From contig JAUMCS010000045.1 of the NCBI GenBank assembly GCA_032122355.1, positions 1 to 33,405 of the forward strand: 33,405 nucleotides of DNA, given 5' to 3'. The DNA comes from RFTU01 sp032122355 (lineage in GTDB: Bacteria; Pseudomonadota; Gammaproteobacteria; Burkholderiales; Burkholderiaceae_C). The notes under the pieces were generated by a model, which worked only from the letters and a program-made list of their open reading frames with translations, ran no database searches and was not told the origin of the DNA. The position numbers and the translations under genes were made by a program. Positions 1 to 10,030 of this stretch are shown here, one piece after another. Every line of letters begins with the position of its first letter. Position 1 is the stretch's first letter.

Positions 1-470
1 AATTCGCGCACTTCCATTTCAACCAATTCCAGCAACTCTGCATCGTCGACCATATCGCATTTGTTCAAAAATACGATGATGTAAGGTACACCCACTTGGC
101 GCGCCAACAGGATGTGCTCACGGGTTTGGGGCATAGGACCGTCAGCGGCGGAACACACCAATATGGCGCCGTCCATCTGCGCAGCACCGGTAATCATGTT
201 TTTCACGTAGTCAGCGTGGCCTGGGCAGTCAACGTGCGCATAGTGGCGGTTAGCAGTTTCATACTCAATGTGAGCTGTGTTGATGGTAATACCACGCGCT
301 TTTTCTTCAGGCGCCGCATCAATTTCGTCATACTTTTTGGCTTCACCACCAAACTTGGCCGCCAACACGGTTGCAATTGCTGCAGTTAGTGTGGTTTTGC
401 CGTGATCAACGTGACCAATCGTACCCACATTCACGTGCGGTTTTGTACGTTCAAACTTACCTTTTGCCAT
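1..470 (-). CDS. tuf: Elongation factor Tu, N-terminal part (cut by window edge)
   Basis: EF-Tu is the GTPase that carries aminoacyl-tRNA to the ribosomal A site. The 156 codons visible on the minus strand hold most of the GTP-binding domain: the P-loop GHVDHGKT at residues 19-26, DCPGH at about 81-85, and NKCD near 136-139. The start is the ATG ending at 470, preceded by the ribosome binding site GGAG eight bases upstream. The rest of the protein lies beyond base 1. It is the last gene of the rpsL-rpsG-fusA-tuf run, separated from fusA by 112 bases. Identification is very secure. Confidence 0.98.
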   Translation of the reverse strand, partial: MAKGKFERTKPHVNVGTIGHVDHGKTTLTAAIATVLAAKFGGEAKKYDEIDAAPEEKARGITINTAHIEYETANRHYAHVDCPGHADYVKNMITGAAQMDGAILVCSAADGPMPQTREHILLARQVGVPYIIVFLNKCDMVDDAELLELVEMEVRE

Positions 471-582
471 TCTGATATCTCCAAAAAAGAACTAACGCCA
501 GTTAGGGGTTAAGGTTTCTAAGCCCTCATATATTCGGCATGCACTGGCAAGCTGCCGATGTGTGCTTAAAGACCATGGTGAA

Positions 583-2685
583 TTATTTAGCCCTTGCGGT
601 AATGATGGCATCAGCCACATTCTTGGGTGCCTCGGAATAATGCTTGAATTCCATAGTATAGGTGGCTCGTCCTTGCGACATCGAGCGCAGCGTGGTGGAG
701 TACCCAAACATTTCTGATAGAGGAACTTCAGCTTTGATAACTTTGCCACCGCCAGGCATATCATCCATGCCCTGCACCATGCCGCGGCGTGATGAGAGAT
801 CACCCATGACGTTACCTGCGTAGTCTTCCGGTGTTTCCACTTCTACAGCCATCATGGGCTCAAGAATCACGGGGCTTGCTTTACGACAAGCCTCTTTGAA
901 GCCGAGCGATGCAGCCATTTTGAAAGCATTTTCAGAGGAATCAACCTCATGGTAAGAACCAAATGTCAAGGTTACTTTGACATCAACCACAGGGAAGCCT
1001 GCGAGAACACCATTAGGCAGAGATTCATTCACGCCTTTTTCAACTGCAGGTATGAACTCACGGGGAACTACACCGCCTTTAATGGCATCAACGAACTCAA
1101 AACCTTTGCCAGGTTCTTGGGGCTCCACGGTAAATACCACGTGACCGTACTGACCCTTACCACCCGACTGGCGAACGAACTTACCTTCAATATCGGCCGC
1201 TTTTTTGCGGATAGTTTCGCGGTAGGCTACTTGCGGTTTACCAACATTGGCTTCTACACCAAATTCACGCTTCATCCGATCTACGATAATTTCCAGATGT
1301 AATTCACCCATACCGGAAATGATGGTTTGTCCAGATTCTTCATCCGTACGCACACGGAATGAAGGATCCTCAGCTGCCAAACGGCCCAATGCGATACCCA
1401 TTTTTTCTTGGTCTGCTTTGGTTTTAGGTTCAACAGCCTGGGAAATTACGGGCTCAGGGAACACCATTTTTTCAAGCGTAATAATCGACTCTGGATCGCA
1501 CAAGGTTTCACCCGTGGTCACTTCTTTCAAACCCACGCAAGCGGCAATATCGCCGGCTAGAATTTCTTTGATTTCTTCACGTTGGTTGGCGTGCATTTGT
1601 AAGATACGACCGATACGCTCTTTTTTACCTTTAATCGGGTTATATACCGTTGAACCAGAGGTGAGAACACCAGAATATACACGCACGAAAGTGAGTTGCC
1701 CCACGTAAGGATCGGTCATGAGCTTAAATGCCAACGCAGAGAATTTCTCACCATCATCGGCCTTGCGGCTAACTTCTTTATCATCATCATCCGTTCCGCC
1801 CACAGGAGGAATATCAACAGGCGAGGGCAGGAAATCAATCACGGCGTCCAGCATACGCTGCACACCTTTGTTCTTGAAAGCGGTTCCGCACAACATAGGC
1901 TGAATTTCAGTCGCGATGGTACGCTGCCTGATACCTTGCTTGATCTCTGCTTCTGACAAATCACCATTCTCTAGGTATTTGTTCATCAATTCCTCAGAAG
2001 CTTCAGCTGCTGCTTCTACCATGTTCTCGCGCCACTTTTCACATTCAGCCTGAAGGTTGGCAGGAATATCTTCGTAGGTAAACTTCATCCCTTGTGAAGC
2101 CTCATCCCAAATGATGGCTTTCATTTTAAAGAGATCTACCACACCCACGAAATTTTCTTCTGCACCAATAGGCACTACGACAGGAATAGGATTGGCACGT
2201 AAGCGCGTTTTCATCTGGTCATAGACCTTGAAAAAGTTAGCACCCGTACGATCCATCTTGTTCACAAATGCCAAACGAGGCACTTTGTATTTATTAGCTT
2301 GGCGCCACACGGTTTCAGACTGGGGCTGAACACCACCAACAGCACAATAAACCATACATGCGCCATCCAGCACACGCATGGAACGCTCGACTTCGATAGT
2401 GAAGTCTACGTGGCCTGGGGTATCAATGATGTTAAAGCGATGCTCGGGGTAGGACATGTCCATACCCTTCCAGAAACACGTGGTAGCCGCGGAAGTAATG
2501 GTAATACCCCGCTCCTGCTCCTGCTCCATCCAATCCATGGTAGCTGCACCATCGTGCACCTCACCGATTTTATGGTTCACACCGGTATAGTAGAGAATAC
2601 GTTCTGTCGTGGTGGTTTTACCCGCATCAATGTGGGCTGAAATACCAATATTGCGGTAGCGTTCGATAGGTGTCTTGCGTGACAT
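583..2685 (-). CDS. fusA: Elongation factor G
   Basis: EF-G is the GTPase that drives ribosome translocation and, with RRF, ribosome recycling. The 700-residue length is typical. The G domain shows AHIDAGKT (17-24), DTPGH (88-92) and NKMD (142-145); the remainder matches domains II to V without a break. An upstream in-frame ATG at 2709 would add eight residues, but the MSRKTPIERYRN start at 2685 has GGAG at the right distance and matches the conserved N-terminus, so I use it. It lies between rpsG and tuf in the standard str order. Confidence 0.98.
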   Translation of the reverse strand: MSRKTPIERYRNIGISAHIDAGKTTTTERILYYTGVNHKIGEVHDGAATMDWMEQEQERGITITSAATTCFWKGMDMSYPEHRFNIIDTPGHVDFTIEVERSMRVLDGACMVYCAVGGVQPQSETVWRQANKYKVPRLAFVNKMDRTGANFFKVYDQMKTRLRANPIPVVVPIGAEENFVGVVDLFKMKAIIWDEASQGMKFTYEDIPANLQAECEKWRENMVEAAAEASEELMNKYLENGDLSEAEIKQGIRQRTIATEIQPMLCGTAFKNKGVQRMLDAVIDFLPSPVDIPPVGGTDDDDKEVSRKADDGEKFSALAFKLMTDPYVGQLTFVRVYSGVLTSGSTVYNPIKGKKERIGRILQMHANQREEIKEILAGDIAACVGLKEVTTGETLCDPESIITLEKMVFPEPVISQAVEPKTKADQEKMGIALGRLAAEDPSFRVRTDEESGQTIISGMGELHLEIIVDRMKREFGVEANVGKPQVAYRETIRKKAADIEGKFVRQSGGKGQYGHVVFTVEPQEPGKGFEFVDAIKGGVVPREFIPAVEKGVNESLPNGVLAGFPVVDVKVTLTFGSYHEVDSSENAFKMAASLGFKEACRKASPVILEPMMAVEVETPEDYAGNVMGDLSSRRGMVQGMDDMPGGGKVIKAEVPLSEMFGYSTTLRSMSQGRATYTMEFKHYSEAPKNVADAIITARAK

Positions 2686-2755
2686 GGTTGGTCTCCAATT
2701 CACGGACAAAGGACCGCAAATGCGGCCCCAAGCCTTGAATATGCAAATGGGTTAG

Positions 2756-3226
2756 TTAAAAACGGAAATGAGAGAACGCCTTGTTGGCTTCAGCCATACG
2801 GTGGACTTCATCGCGCTTTTTCATCGCGCCGCCACGGCCTTCTGCCGCCTCAAGCAATTCACTGGCCAAGCGGGCTGCCATCGACTTTTCACCGCGCTTG
2901 CGTGCAGATTCTTTAAGCCAACGCATGGCCAATGCCATACGACGCACGGGGCGAACTTCCACAGGAACTTGGTAGTTCGCACCACCCACGCGGCGAGACT
3001 TCACCTCAACCAAAGGCTTGATGTTGTTGATTGCCACCATGAATACTTCCATAGGGTCTTTGTTGACTTTTTTCTCAACTTGCTCTAGTGCACCATAGAT
3101 AATGCGCTCTGCTACAGCTTTTTTTCCCGACTCCATGATAACGTTCATGAATTTCGATAAATCAACGGATCCAAATTTGGGATCAGGCAGAATGTCTCTT
3201 TTGGGGACTTCGCGACGACGTGGCAT
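2756..3226 (-). CDS. rpsG: 30S ribosomal protein S7
   Basis: S7 nucleates assembly of the 30S head by binding the 3' domain of 16S rRNA. The protein is 156 residues, the normal size, and begins MPRRREVPKRDILPDPKFG. The open frame extends 18 codons further upstream, but the start at 3226 has AAGGA a few bases before it and matches the family N-terminus. In Escherichia coli S7 represses its own operon by binding the rpsL-rpsG intercistronic mRNA. The gap here (3227-3347, 121 bases) could hold such a site, but I could not identify a matching structure by eye. Confidence 0.98.
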   Translation of the reverse strand: MPRRREVPKRDILPDPKFGSVDLSKFMNVIMESGKKAVAERIIYGALEQVEKKVNKDPMEVFMVAINNIKPLVEVKSRRVGGANYQVPVEVRPVRRMALAMRWLKESARKRGEKSMAARLASELLEAAEGRGGAMKKRDEVHRMAEANKAFSHFRF

Positions 3227-3347
3227 AAAATTTCCTTTTTCTTCAGTGCGCCGGCTTTGTATTTTTGCCAGCTTTGGCATCTATTTTGAGACACCACTTA
3301 CTCGGCACTAATGGCCGCATAAACTATTGCGATTAAAAAGAATGCTA

Positions 3348-3725
3348 TTAAGCTTTCTTAGGACGCTTCGCACCGTATTTAGAACGCGATTGCTTGCGAT
3401 CCTTAACACCTTGGAGATCCAAGGAACCACGAACAATGTGGTAGCGCACGCCTGGCAAGTCCTTCACACGACCACCCCGCACCAAGACCACACTGTGTTC
3501 TTGTAAGTTGTGACCCTCACCTCCAATGTAGGAAATAACCTCAAATCCATTGGTTAAGCGAACTTTTGCAACTTTACGTAAAGCTGAGTTAGGCTTTTTA
3601 GGGGTTGTAGTGTAAACACGTGTACACACTCCACGGCGCTGCGGGCTGTTCTGCATCGCAGGCGATTTACTTTTGATGACCTCGACCTCACGGCCTTGGC
3701 GCACCAGCTGATTGATTGTTGGCAT
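3348..3725 (-). CDS. rpsL: 30S ribosomal protein S12
   Basis: S12 is the decoding-centre protein of the small subunit. The protein is 125 residues. The conserved TPKKPNSALRKVAKV segment keeps the lysines near position 43, and VKDLPGVRYH is intact, so the common streptomycin-resistance substitutions are absent. It is the first gene of the str operon here. Its upstream neighbour is maeB, not rpoC, and a good promoter lies 100 to 130 bases upstream. The Shine-Dalgarno sequence AGGA is rather far (13 bases) from the ATG. Confidence 0.98.
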   Translation of the reverse strand: MPTINQLVRQGREVEVIKSKSPAMQNSPQRRGVCTRVYTTTPKKPNSALRKVAKVRLTNGFEVISYIGGEGHNLQEHSVVLVRGGRVKDLPGVRYHIVRGSLDLQGVKDRKQSRSKYGAKRPKKA

Positions 3726-3821
3726 AACAGTAACTTGTTCCTGTTTGAAGTTACAAAATAATCTCCAGCATCGACTCTCAGCAAAATTTGCTGACAGGCA
3801 ACGCCGACCGTAAAGCCTTCC

Positions 3822-3852
3822 AGTATATCCGACAAATGATGCGCATTGTCAA
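3822..3852 (-). promoter_or_regulatory. Sigma70-type promoter of the str operon
   Basis: On the minus strand a perfect -35 hexamer TTGACA lies at 3852-3847. The -10 region reads GATATACT: GATATA at 3829-3824 gives a 17-base spacer, while TATACT at 3827-3822 gives 19. Transcription would start near 3815, leaving a leader of about 90 bases before rpsL. It lies in the 192-base gap downstream of maeB, so it explains how the ribosomal genes are driven independently of that gene. Confidence 0.65.
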
Positions 3853-3917
3853 ATTTCTAATATCGATGCACAAAATCTATCGGCTTTCTTACTTTACTGA
3901 GGCAGTACCTATACCCA

Positions 3918-6230
3918 TTAACGCTGAGCGTTCGCATCCGCAACCGTTAGCGCCGTCATATTGACGATCCTGCGTACAGTTGCCGAGGGTGTGAGTATAT
4001 GCACTGGGCGTGCAGCCCCCAACAGTACAGGCCCAATGGCAATACCACCCCCTGCAGCTACTTTTAGTAGGTTGTATGCAATATTGGCCGCATCAATGCC
4101 GGGGAATACCAGTAAGTTGGCCTCTCCTTGCAGCGTACTGTTAGGCATGGTGTGTTGCCGCGCCACAGGGTCTAATGCCATGTCGCCATGCATTTCACCA
4201 TCAACCTCCAACCAAGGGGCCTGCTGACGCAACAGCTGAAGAGTTTGACGCATTTTAGGAGCAGCGCCCTCGTCACTTGATCCAAAATTAGAGTGGCTCA
4301 GCAACACGGCTTTGGGCTTGATTCCAAAGCGCCGCATCTCTTCCGCAGCCATGATGGCTATTTTGCTCAGTTGTTCTGGCGTGGGGTCTACATTTACGTG
4401 CGTATCCACCAAGAATATTTGTCGACCCGGTAATAGCAAGACGTTCATACAAGCATAAATTGGCTCTTGCCCAGCTGCTGCGTTGACACCTCTGGCACCA
4501 ATAACTTGATCTACGTAGGTTAAGTGCTGCGCTGTGGTCCCCCAGGTGCCACATAACATACCATCAACGTGACCTTTATGCAATAACATGGCACCGATCA
4601 GCGTTAATCGACGGCGCATTTCAATTTTTGCGAGTTGTGCGGTGATACCTTTGCGGTCTGTCATGGCGTGGTAGGTTTGCCAAAATTCACGATAGCGCTC
4701 ATCATGCTCAACGTTGACCACATCATAATCACGCCCCTCAGTGAGCCGCAAACCAAATTTTTCTATGCGTTGCGCAATGATGGCAGGGCGACCAATGAGT
4801 GTGGGCCTAGCTACACCCTCATCAACCACAACCTGAGCTGCACGCAGTACTCGCTCCTCTTCACCTTCAGCATAGGCAACACGCTTATTATGCGCTCGCT
4901 TCGCCTGAGCAAATATAGGCTTCATGATGGAGCCTGAAGCATAAACAAAGGCTTGCAATTTTTCGCGATAGGCTTCCCAGTCAGAGATAGGCCGACGCGC
5001 AACACCGGATTCATGCGCAGCACGGGCGACCGCCGGCGCAATTTTGATCATCAATCGCGGATCAAATGGCTTGGGTATGAGGTACTCTGGGCCAAAGCTG
5101 AGTGTGGCGCCTACGTAAGCGGCGGCCACTACTTCACTTTGCTCCGCCTGCGCCAATTCAGCAATAGCATGAACAGCAGCAATTTCCATTTCGCTGGTAA
5201 TGGTGGTTGCACCTGAATCCAACGCCCCTCTAAAAATATAGGGGAAACATAATACGTTATTGACCTGATTGGGAAAATCGGTACGCCCCGTTGCAATCAC
5301 GGCATCTTGCCGAACGGCTTTGACCTCCTCGGGCATGATCTCAGGATTCGGGTTAGCTAAGGCAAATATCAAAGGCTTGTCTGCCATGCGGGCTACCATC
5401 TCAGGCTTTAAAACGCCACCAGCAGATAAACCCAAAAACACATCTGCCCCCTCAATGACCTGGGCCAAGGTACGCAAATCGGTTTTTTGAGCAAATTCTG
5501 CTTTGTCAGGGTCCATCAACTCAGCACGCCCTTCATAGACCAAACCCTTCAAATCTGTGACCCAGATGTTTTCTTTGGGCAAACCCAGTTTAACAAGCAA
5601 TCCTAAACATGCCAACGCAGCTGCACCCGCACCGGATGTCACCAGTTTGACTTTCTTAATATCTTTGCCAATGACTTTTAAGCCATTCAAAAAGGCTGCC
5701 CCTACGACTATGGCTGTGCCATGCTGATCATCGTGAAAAACAGGGATTTTCATGCGATCACGCAACTGCCGCTCTACTTTAAAACAGTCAGGTGCCTTGA
5801 TATCCTCTAGGTTGACACCGCCAAAAGTCGGCTCTAGAGCTGCGATGATGTCACAAAGTTTATCGGGGTCTTTTTCATTGATTTCTATATCAAAAACATC
5901 GATGCCCGCAAACTTTTTAAACAGCACCGCCTTGCCTTCCATGACAGGTTTGGAAGCCAGTGGACCTATGTCACCTAAGCCCAAAACTGCCGTGCCGTTG
6001 GTAATCACAGCTACCAAATTGCCTCGAGCTGTGTAGCGAAAAGCATTGTTTTCATCCACTACAATTTCTTCACAGGCGGCAGCAACGCCTGGAGAATAGG
6101 CTAAAGCCAAGTCACGCTGACTAAGCAGTGACTTGGTAGCAGATATTTCCACCTTACCCGGGGTGGGGAACTCATGGTACTCTAGAGCGGCTTTACGCAG
6201 TTCTAAACGAATTTCATCAGATGCATTCAT
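3918..6230 (-). CDS. maeB: NADP-dependent malic enzyme with C-terminal phosphotransacetylase-like domain
   Basis: MaeB oxidatively decarboxylates malate to pyruvate, yielding NADPH for biosynthesis. The 770 residues fit the multimodular MaeB type. The N-terminal malic domain has AYSPGVA (44-50) and GDIGPLASKPVMEGK (86-100); an NAD(P)-binding Rossmann domain follows, with VTSGAGAAALACLGLL near residue 200. From about 435 to the end there is a phosphate acetyl/butyryltransferase-like domain, which in family members is regulatory (acetyl-CoA responsive), not catalytic. The start has AAGGA five to eight bases upstream. It is divergent from the histidine kinase gene (103-base gap). A small AACGC-TGA-GCGTT hairpin overlaps its stop but has no T-run. 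Confidence 0.95.
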   Translation of the reverse strand: MNASDEIRLELRKAALEYHEFPTPGKVEISATKSLLSQRDLALAYSPGVAAACEEIVVDENNAFRYTARGNLVAVITNGTAVLGLGDIGPLASKPVMEGKAVLFKKFAGIDVFDIEINEKDPDKLCDIIAALEPTFGGVNLEDIKAPDCFKVERQLRDRMKIPVFHDDQHGTAIVVGAAFLNGLKVIGKDIKKVKLVTSGAGAAALACLGLLVKLGLPKENIWVTDLKGLVYEGRAELMDPDKAEFAQKTDLRTLAQVIEGADVFLGLSAGGVLKPEMVARMADKPLIFALANPNPEIMPEEVKAVRQDAVIATGRTDFPNQVNNVLCFPYIFRGALDSGATTITSEMEIAAVHAIAELAQAEQSEVVAAAYVGATLSFGPEYLIPKPFDPRLMIKIAPAVARAAHESGVARRPISDWEAYREKLQAFVYASGSIMKPIFAQAKRAHNKRVAYAEGEEERVLRAAQVVVDEGVARPTLIGRPAIIAQRIEKFGLRLTEGRDYDVVNVEHDERYREFWQTYHAMTDRKGITAQLAKIEMRRRLTLIGAMLLHKGHVDGMLCGTWGTTAQHLTYVDQVIGARGVNAAAGQEPIYACMNVLLLPGRQIFLVDTHVNVDPTPEQLSKIAIMAAEEMRRFGIKPKAVLLSHSNFGSSDEGAAPKMRQTLQLLRQQAPWLEVDGEMHGDMALDPVARQHTMPNSTLQGEANLLVFPGIDAANIAYNLLKVAAGGGIAIGPVLLGAARPVHILTPSATVRRIVNMTALTVADANAQR

Positions 6231-6333
6231 AACTAATTCCTTGTTAATCTGCGCTATTTTGCCCCATAGAACTTCTTTTCTTTTTGTATTTTTACGAATC
6301 CTACAAAAAACACAACACTAGTAAGGTTTCTCA

Positions 6334-8370
6334 ATGACTCGATCCTTTCTATTCCTCTTACCTCAATGGATTTGGCGACGCTCTTTTTTATGGGCTGCCT
6401 TGATGGTGCTCATTTTGATTGGCCAATCTTTGCTGGTTATTTTATCCATCCGCCATGAAGAAATCAAGTCTCAAGAACAGGTTGAAGACCTATCCTCGGC
6501 CTTACTCACCCATATCAAACATGAAATATCAAATGAGGTTCGAAATACTCAGTCATTGGTTTGGTCTGCGCACGATAATTCATCTTGGCGCGACAATGCT
6601 GCTCATTTGTTGAATCAGAGCCAGCTATTGCTTCAGTTAGAGCACAGAACACATTCGCTTGAACTGATTTCTCGCTTGACAAATGAAAGCTTGATACCCA
6701 ATGCAAAGCCAGATCCAATCGCCTCTCGTCTTATCAGCATCGAGAATGCGTGCAGTTCAGCCAAACGTTTGCAAAAACCGTTTTTTTCCAGTTCTTATTT
6801 CAACCCAGAGTTTGCTGAAATCGGCATCGAGGTCATTGACTTTTGTATCGCTCACGCTATGCCTTCCAACCAAACCACTTTCACGATTGGTACAGTAGGT
6901 TTACACCAACTTTTGAGTAAATCGGTTTCAATTGATACGCAAAAACGACACGAAATTTCATTGTTAGCTACGGATGGTGCCCGGCTTGCCCGCATCGGTA
7001 TGCAACGAGGTAAAAGTGTTTTTGTGGGTAAAAGATCCCTCATCCTTGATGGCTCCAATCTGGATTTGTATGTGGATAGCTCAGCAGCCAGGCCTTCTTT
7101 CATTCCTAATTTAAGTATTGCACTCGTATTGGGGCTTTCCACTGCTTTATGTGCAGTGATATTACTTCTGATGCGTGACACCAGGGAACGCAGTAAAGTC
7201 GAGACAGAACTGGCCCAATCCCTCGCTTTCAGGCGTGCGATGGAAAATTCGCTCAGTACCGGATTACGCGCCCGCGATCTGACAGGCCGGATTACTTATG
7301 CCAATCCTGCCTTTTGTCATATGGTAGGCTACTCATTCGAGGCGCTTCAAAGCCACACAGAAAACGGCGCTGATCCGCCCTACTGGCCAGTAGACCGGCG
7401 TCAAGATTACAGAACCAGACAGGCCAAAAGACACATCGACATGGGCTCGGACATCAGCTCTTTTACCCATTTGCAATCCAATGTTCAGGGCTTTGAGACT
7501 GAATTTATTCGGCATAACGGAGAGATATTTCCCGTCATGATTTACGAATCACCACTTTTAGATCACCAAGGCCACCACACCGGCTGGATGAGCTCAATAG
7601 TCGATATCAGTCAGCAGCGCCTCATGGAAGGCCAAACACGACATCAACAAGAACGATTGCAGTCAGTTGCCCGCCTGGTCACAGTAGGAGAAATGGCTTC
7701 TTTACTGAGCCATGAATTGAATCAGCCCTTGGCTGCCATCTCCAGTTATGCCAACGGTAGTTTGAATTTACTCCACGAACCTGATGAGCAAACACTACCC
7801 ATGATTCAAGATGCGCTAGCGGAAGTAGCTAATCAGGCCGATCGTGCCGGAAGAATTATTCGAAGTGTCCACGACTTTGTTCGACGCCGTGATAAATCCC
7901 ATGAATTGATCAGTGTCGGGCAATTGATGCATGCCGTTATGCCCCTTATTGAACTACAGGCGCGCAAGATACGTACTCAAATTGAGTTACATATGCCCAT
8001 TCCCGAATTAAAGGTACGCGTGGATCGGATCTTGATTGAGCAGGTTCTGATTAACCTAGCACGCAATGGCATTCAGGCCATGGAACAGATCAGCACATCC
8101 GATTCTCGAACATTAACCATAGATATACAACCCACATCGGAATCACGTGTTCAATTCAGCGTTCAAGATACAGGTGCAGGAATTGCTCCTGAAGTGGCCG
8201 CACAACTTTTCAAGCCTTTTTTCACCACCCGTACCGAAGGCATGGGTATGGGTTTGAGTTTATGCAGAACCGTGATAGAACAACACGGCGGGACACTTGA
8301 GTTTGCGAGCGTGTTACCCCACAAAGGTTGCCGATTCTGGTTCACATTAGCTATCGCCCCAAACCCTTAA
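6334..8370 (+). CDS. Membrane PAS-domain sensor histidine kinase (FixL/DctB-like H-box)
   Basis: This is an orphan sensor kinase of 678 residues. A membrane segment at about 17-39 and another at about 262-283 flank a periplasmic region of some 220 residues that should be the sensor. A PAS domain follows at about 300-420 (ITYANPAFCHMVGYS). The kinase core has the H-box SHELNQPLAAISSYANG with phospho-accepting His460, the N-box NLARNGIQAM (Asn578), G1 DTGAGI (613-618) and G2 GMGMGLSLC. The start has AAGG seven bases upstream. No receiver domain or response-regulator gene is present in the window. The CoA ligase starts ten bases downstream, so the two are probably co-transcribed; a link between the sensed signal and the ligase substrate is inference. 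Confidence 0.9.
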   Translation: MTRSFLFLLPQWIWRRSFLWAALMVLILIGQSLLVILSIRHEEIKSQEQVEDLSSALLTHIKHEISNEVRNTQSLVWSAHDNSSWRDNAAHLLNQSQLLLQLEHRTHSLELISRLTNESLIPNAKPDPIASRLISIENACSSAKRLQKPFFSSSYFNPEFAEIGIEVIDFCIAHAMPSNQTTFTIGTVGLHQLLSKSVSIDTQKRHEISLLATDGARLARIGMQRGKSVFVGKRSLILDGSNLDLYVDSSAARPSFIPNLSIALVLGLSTALCAVILLLMRDTRERSKVETELAQSLAFRRAMENSLSTGLRARDLTGRITYANPAFCHMVGYSFEALQSHTENGADPPYWPVDRRQDYRTRQAKRHIDMGSDISSFTHLQSNVQGFETEFIRHNGEIFPVMIYESPLLDHQGHHTGWMSSIVDISQQRLMEGQTRHQQERLQSVARLVTVGEMASLLSHELNQPLAAISSYANGSLNLLHEPDEQTLPMIQDALAEVANQADRAGRIIRSVHDFVRRRDKSHELISVGQLMHAVMPLIELQARKIRTQIELHMPIPELKVRVDRILIEQVLINLARNGIQAMEQISTSDSRTLTIDIQPTSESRVQFSVQDTGAGIAPEVAAQLFKPFFTTRTEGMGMGLSLCRTVIEQHGGTLEFASVLPHKGCRFWFTLAIAPNP

Positions 8371-8380
8371 ACTGGTATAT

Positions 8381-10030
8381 ATGCAGCCAATCGTAGCCTC
8401 TGCTTATCAAGACCGCTGGATTACTGAACATCTGCCAGCCCCACATGATTGGCCCTTGTTCTGTTACTCAACGCCAGAACTGACGGTATTACAAGCAAAA
8501 TCTCACATCAATTGTGTAGCCGAGTTATTTGCCCGAATACGAAATGAAGGCTGGGAAGATCGCCCTTGTCTGTGGTTAAGCCCACAAATATCGTGGAGCT
8601 ACGCTGAGCTGCACCAAAAGTCGCTTCAAATTGCCGCTTTCCTAACCCAGGATATGGGGCTATTAACAGGTCAACGGGTTCTGCTCAGAGGTCGTAATTC
8701 AGCGATGCTGGCTGCTTGTTGGCTTGGCGTACTGCTGGCTGGCGCAGTGGTGGTTACCACCCACCCTCAATGGCGCGCGGAAGAACTGGCCAGCGTCATT
8801 CTAAAAACTCAAATTAACTATGTTTTGTGCGAGCACGAACTGCAGTTTGATTGGGAACTTGCAGAGCAAATATCAGGGCTAAACATACCTAAACGCTACT
8901 GGGGATATACCAGTCCGGATTCACTAGAAAACTGTCTTTACGCCCAGCATCAGGCATGGCAGCTAGTTAATACGGCTTGGCATGATGTGGCTATTTTAGC
9001 CCCCACTTCAGGCAGCACGGGCCAGCCGAAAATTACCGCTCATAGCCATCGAGATGTTTGGGCTGCTTGCCTTTGCTGGCCACAACAATACTTATGTGCA
9101 CAACCAAGTGATATTTTCATAGGCAATGCTTCGCTCGCATTTACGTTTGGGCTTGGAGGCTTACTTCTGTTTCCGATGTATGCCGGCTCTAGCATCGTCA
9201 TGAACGCTTTTCGAAACACTCAGGAATTACTCGCTGCTATTATTAGCTATCAAGCTACCGTGTTAATGGCAACACCCACTGCATACCGCTTGATGATGCC
9301 AAACGCCGATTTACTGCGCAACCATTCTTTGCGCTTGTGTGTTAGCGCCGGTGAGGCATTGACCTGCGCCACCCATCAAGGATGGTTGGAGGCTACAGGA
9401 CTGCCACTGCTCAATGGAATCGGCTCAACAGAAATGCTTCACATATTTATCTCTGGTGGGTTAGCATCCTCAGGGGAGGCTTCACTAGGCACCGTTGTAC
9501 AGGGATATGAGGCTTGCGTAATCGATGAACAGGGCCATGTAGTAGATACGGAAAAGGAAGGTTATTTGGCAGTTCGTGGGCCAACTGGGTGCCGTTATTT
9601 GCAACATGAACTTCAAAAGCAATATGTCAAAAATGGCTGGAACATCACCGGTGATTGCGTGAAACAAGATGCCCGTGGGCATTTTTATTTCTTGGGTCGT
9701 TATGATGATTTGATCATTTCAGGTGGCAATAATATCAGCCCAACTGAGGTAGAGGCAGCCTTGTTGCACCACCCTGCTGTAGCTGAATGTGCGGTAGTTG
9801 GCCAAAAAGATACTGAACGCGGCCAGATTGTTCTGGCCTATGTAGTGTTGCATTCTCACACACTAGCAAACCATAAAATGGTGATGGAACTCCAAAATCA
9901 CGCCAAAGAACGGCTCGCTCCCTATAAGTATCCAAGAAAAATTATTTTTGTGAATGCACTTCCTCGCAACCCCTCTGGTAAATTGCAACGACACCAACTG
10001 GCCAAAGCAGCTATAAAAGAAGAAATTTGA
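8381..10030 (+). CDS. Acyl-adenylate-forming aryl-CoA ligase (2-aminobenzoate/benzoate-CoA ligase type)
   Basis: The 549-residue protein is an ANL-superfamily ligase that would activate a carboxylic acid through an acyl-AMP and transfer it to CoA. Visible motifs are the ATP loop TSGSTGQPK (209-217), the LAFTFGLGGLLLFP segment typical of benzoate and 2-aminobenzoate ligases, NGIGSTEM, the hinge region GRYDDLIISGGNNISPTEVE, and PRNPSGK with catalytic Lys534. Similarity of these blocks to 2-aminobenzoate-CoA ligases is my recollection of the family; the true substrate is not determined. The Shine-Dalgarno is poor, which fits translational coupling to the kinase gene ending ten bases upstream. 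No monooxygenase, reductase or ring-cleavage gene accompanies it. Confidence 0.85.
   Translation: MQPIVASAYQDRWITEHLPAPHDWPLFCYSTPELTVLQAKSHINCVAELFARIRNEGWEDRPCLWLSPQISWSYAELHQKSLQIAAFLTQDMGLLTGQRVLLRGRNSAMLAACWLGVLLAGAVVVTTHPQWRAEELASVILKTQINYVLCEHELQFDWELAEQISGLNIPKRYWGYTSPDSLENCLYAQHQAWQLVNTAWHDVAILAPTSGSTGQPKITAHSHRDVWAACLCWPQQYLCAQPSDIFIGNASLAFTFGLGGLLLFPMYAGSSIVMNAFRNTQELLAAIISYQATVLMATPTAYRLMMPNADLLRNHSLRLCVSAGEALTCATHQGWLEATGLPLLNGIGSTEMLHIFISGGLASSGEASLGTVVQGYEACVIDEQGHVVDTEKEGYLAVRGPTGCRYLQHELQKQYVKNGWNITGDCVKQDARGHFYFLGRYDDLIISGGNNISPTEVEAALLHHPAVAECAVVGQKDTERGQIVLAYVVLHSHTLANHKMVMELQNHAKERLAPYKYPRKIIFVNALPRNPSGKLQRHQLAKAAIKEEI

Noticed and set aside
3554..3835. 93-codon open frame on the minus strand running from the str promoter into rpsL
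   Set aside because: It overlaps rpsL in another frame, includes the -10 region of the promoter, and has no ribosome binding site or recognisable domain.
3920..3932. AACGC-TGA-GCGTT hairpin at the end of maeB as a terminator
   Set aside because: The stem is only five base pairs and no T-run follows it on the minus strand.
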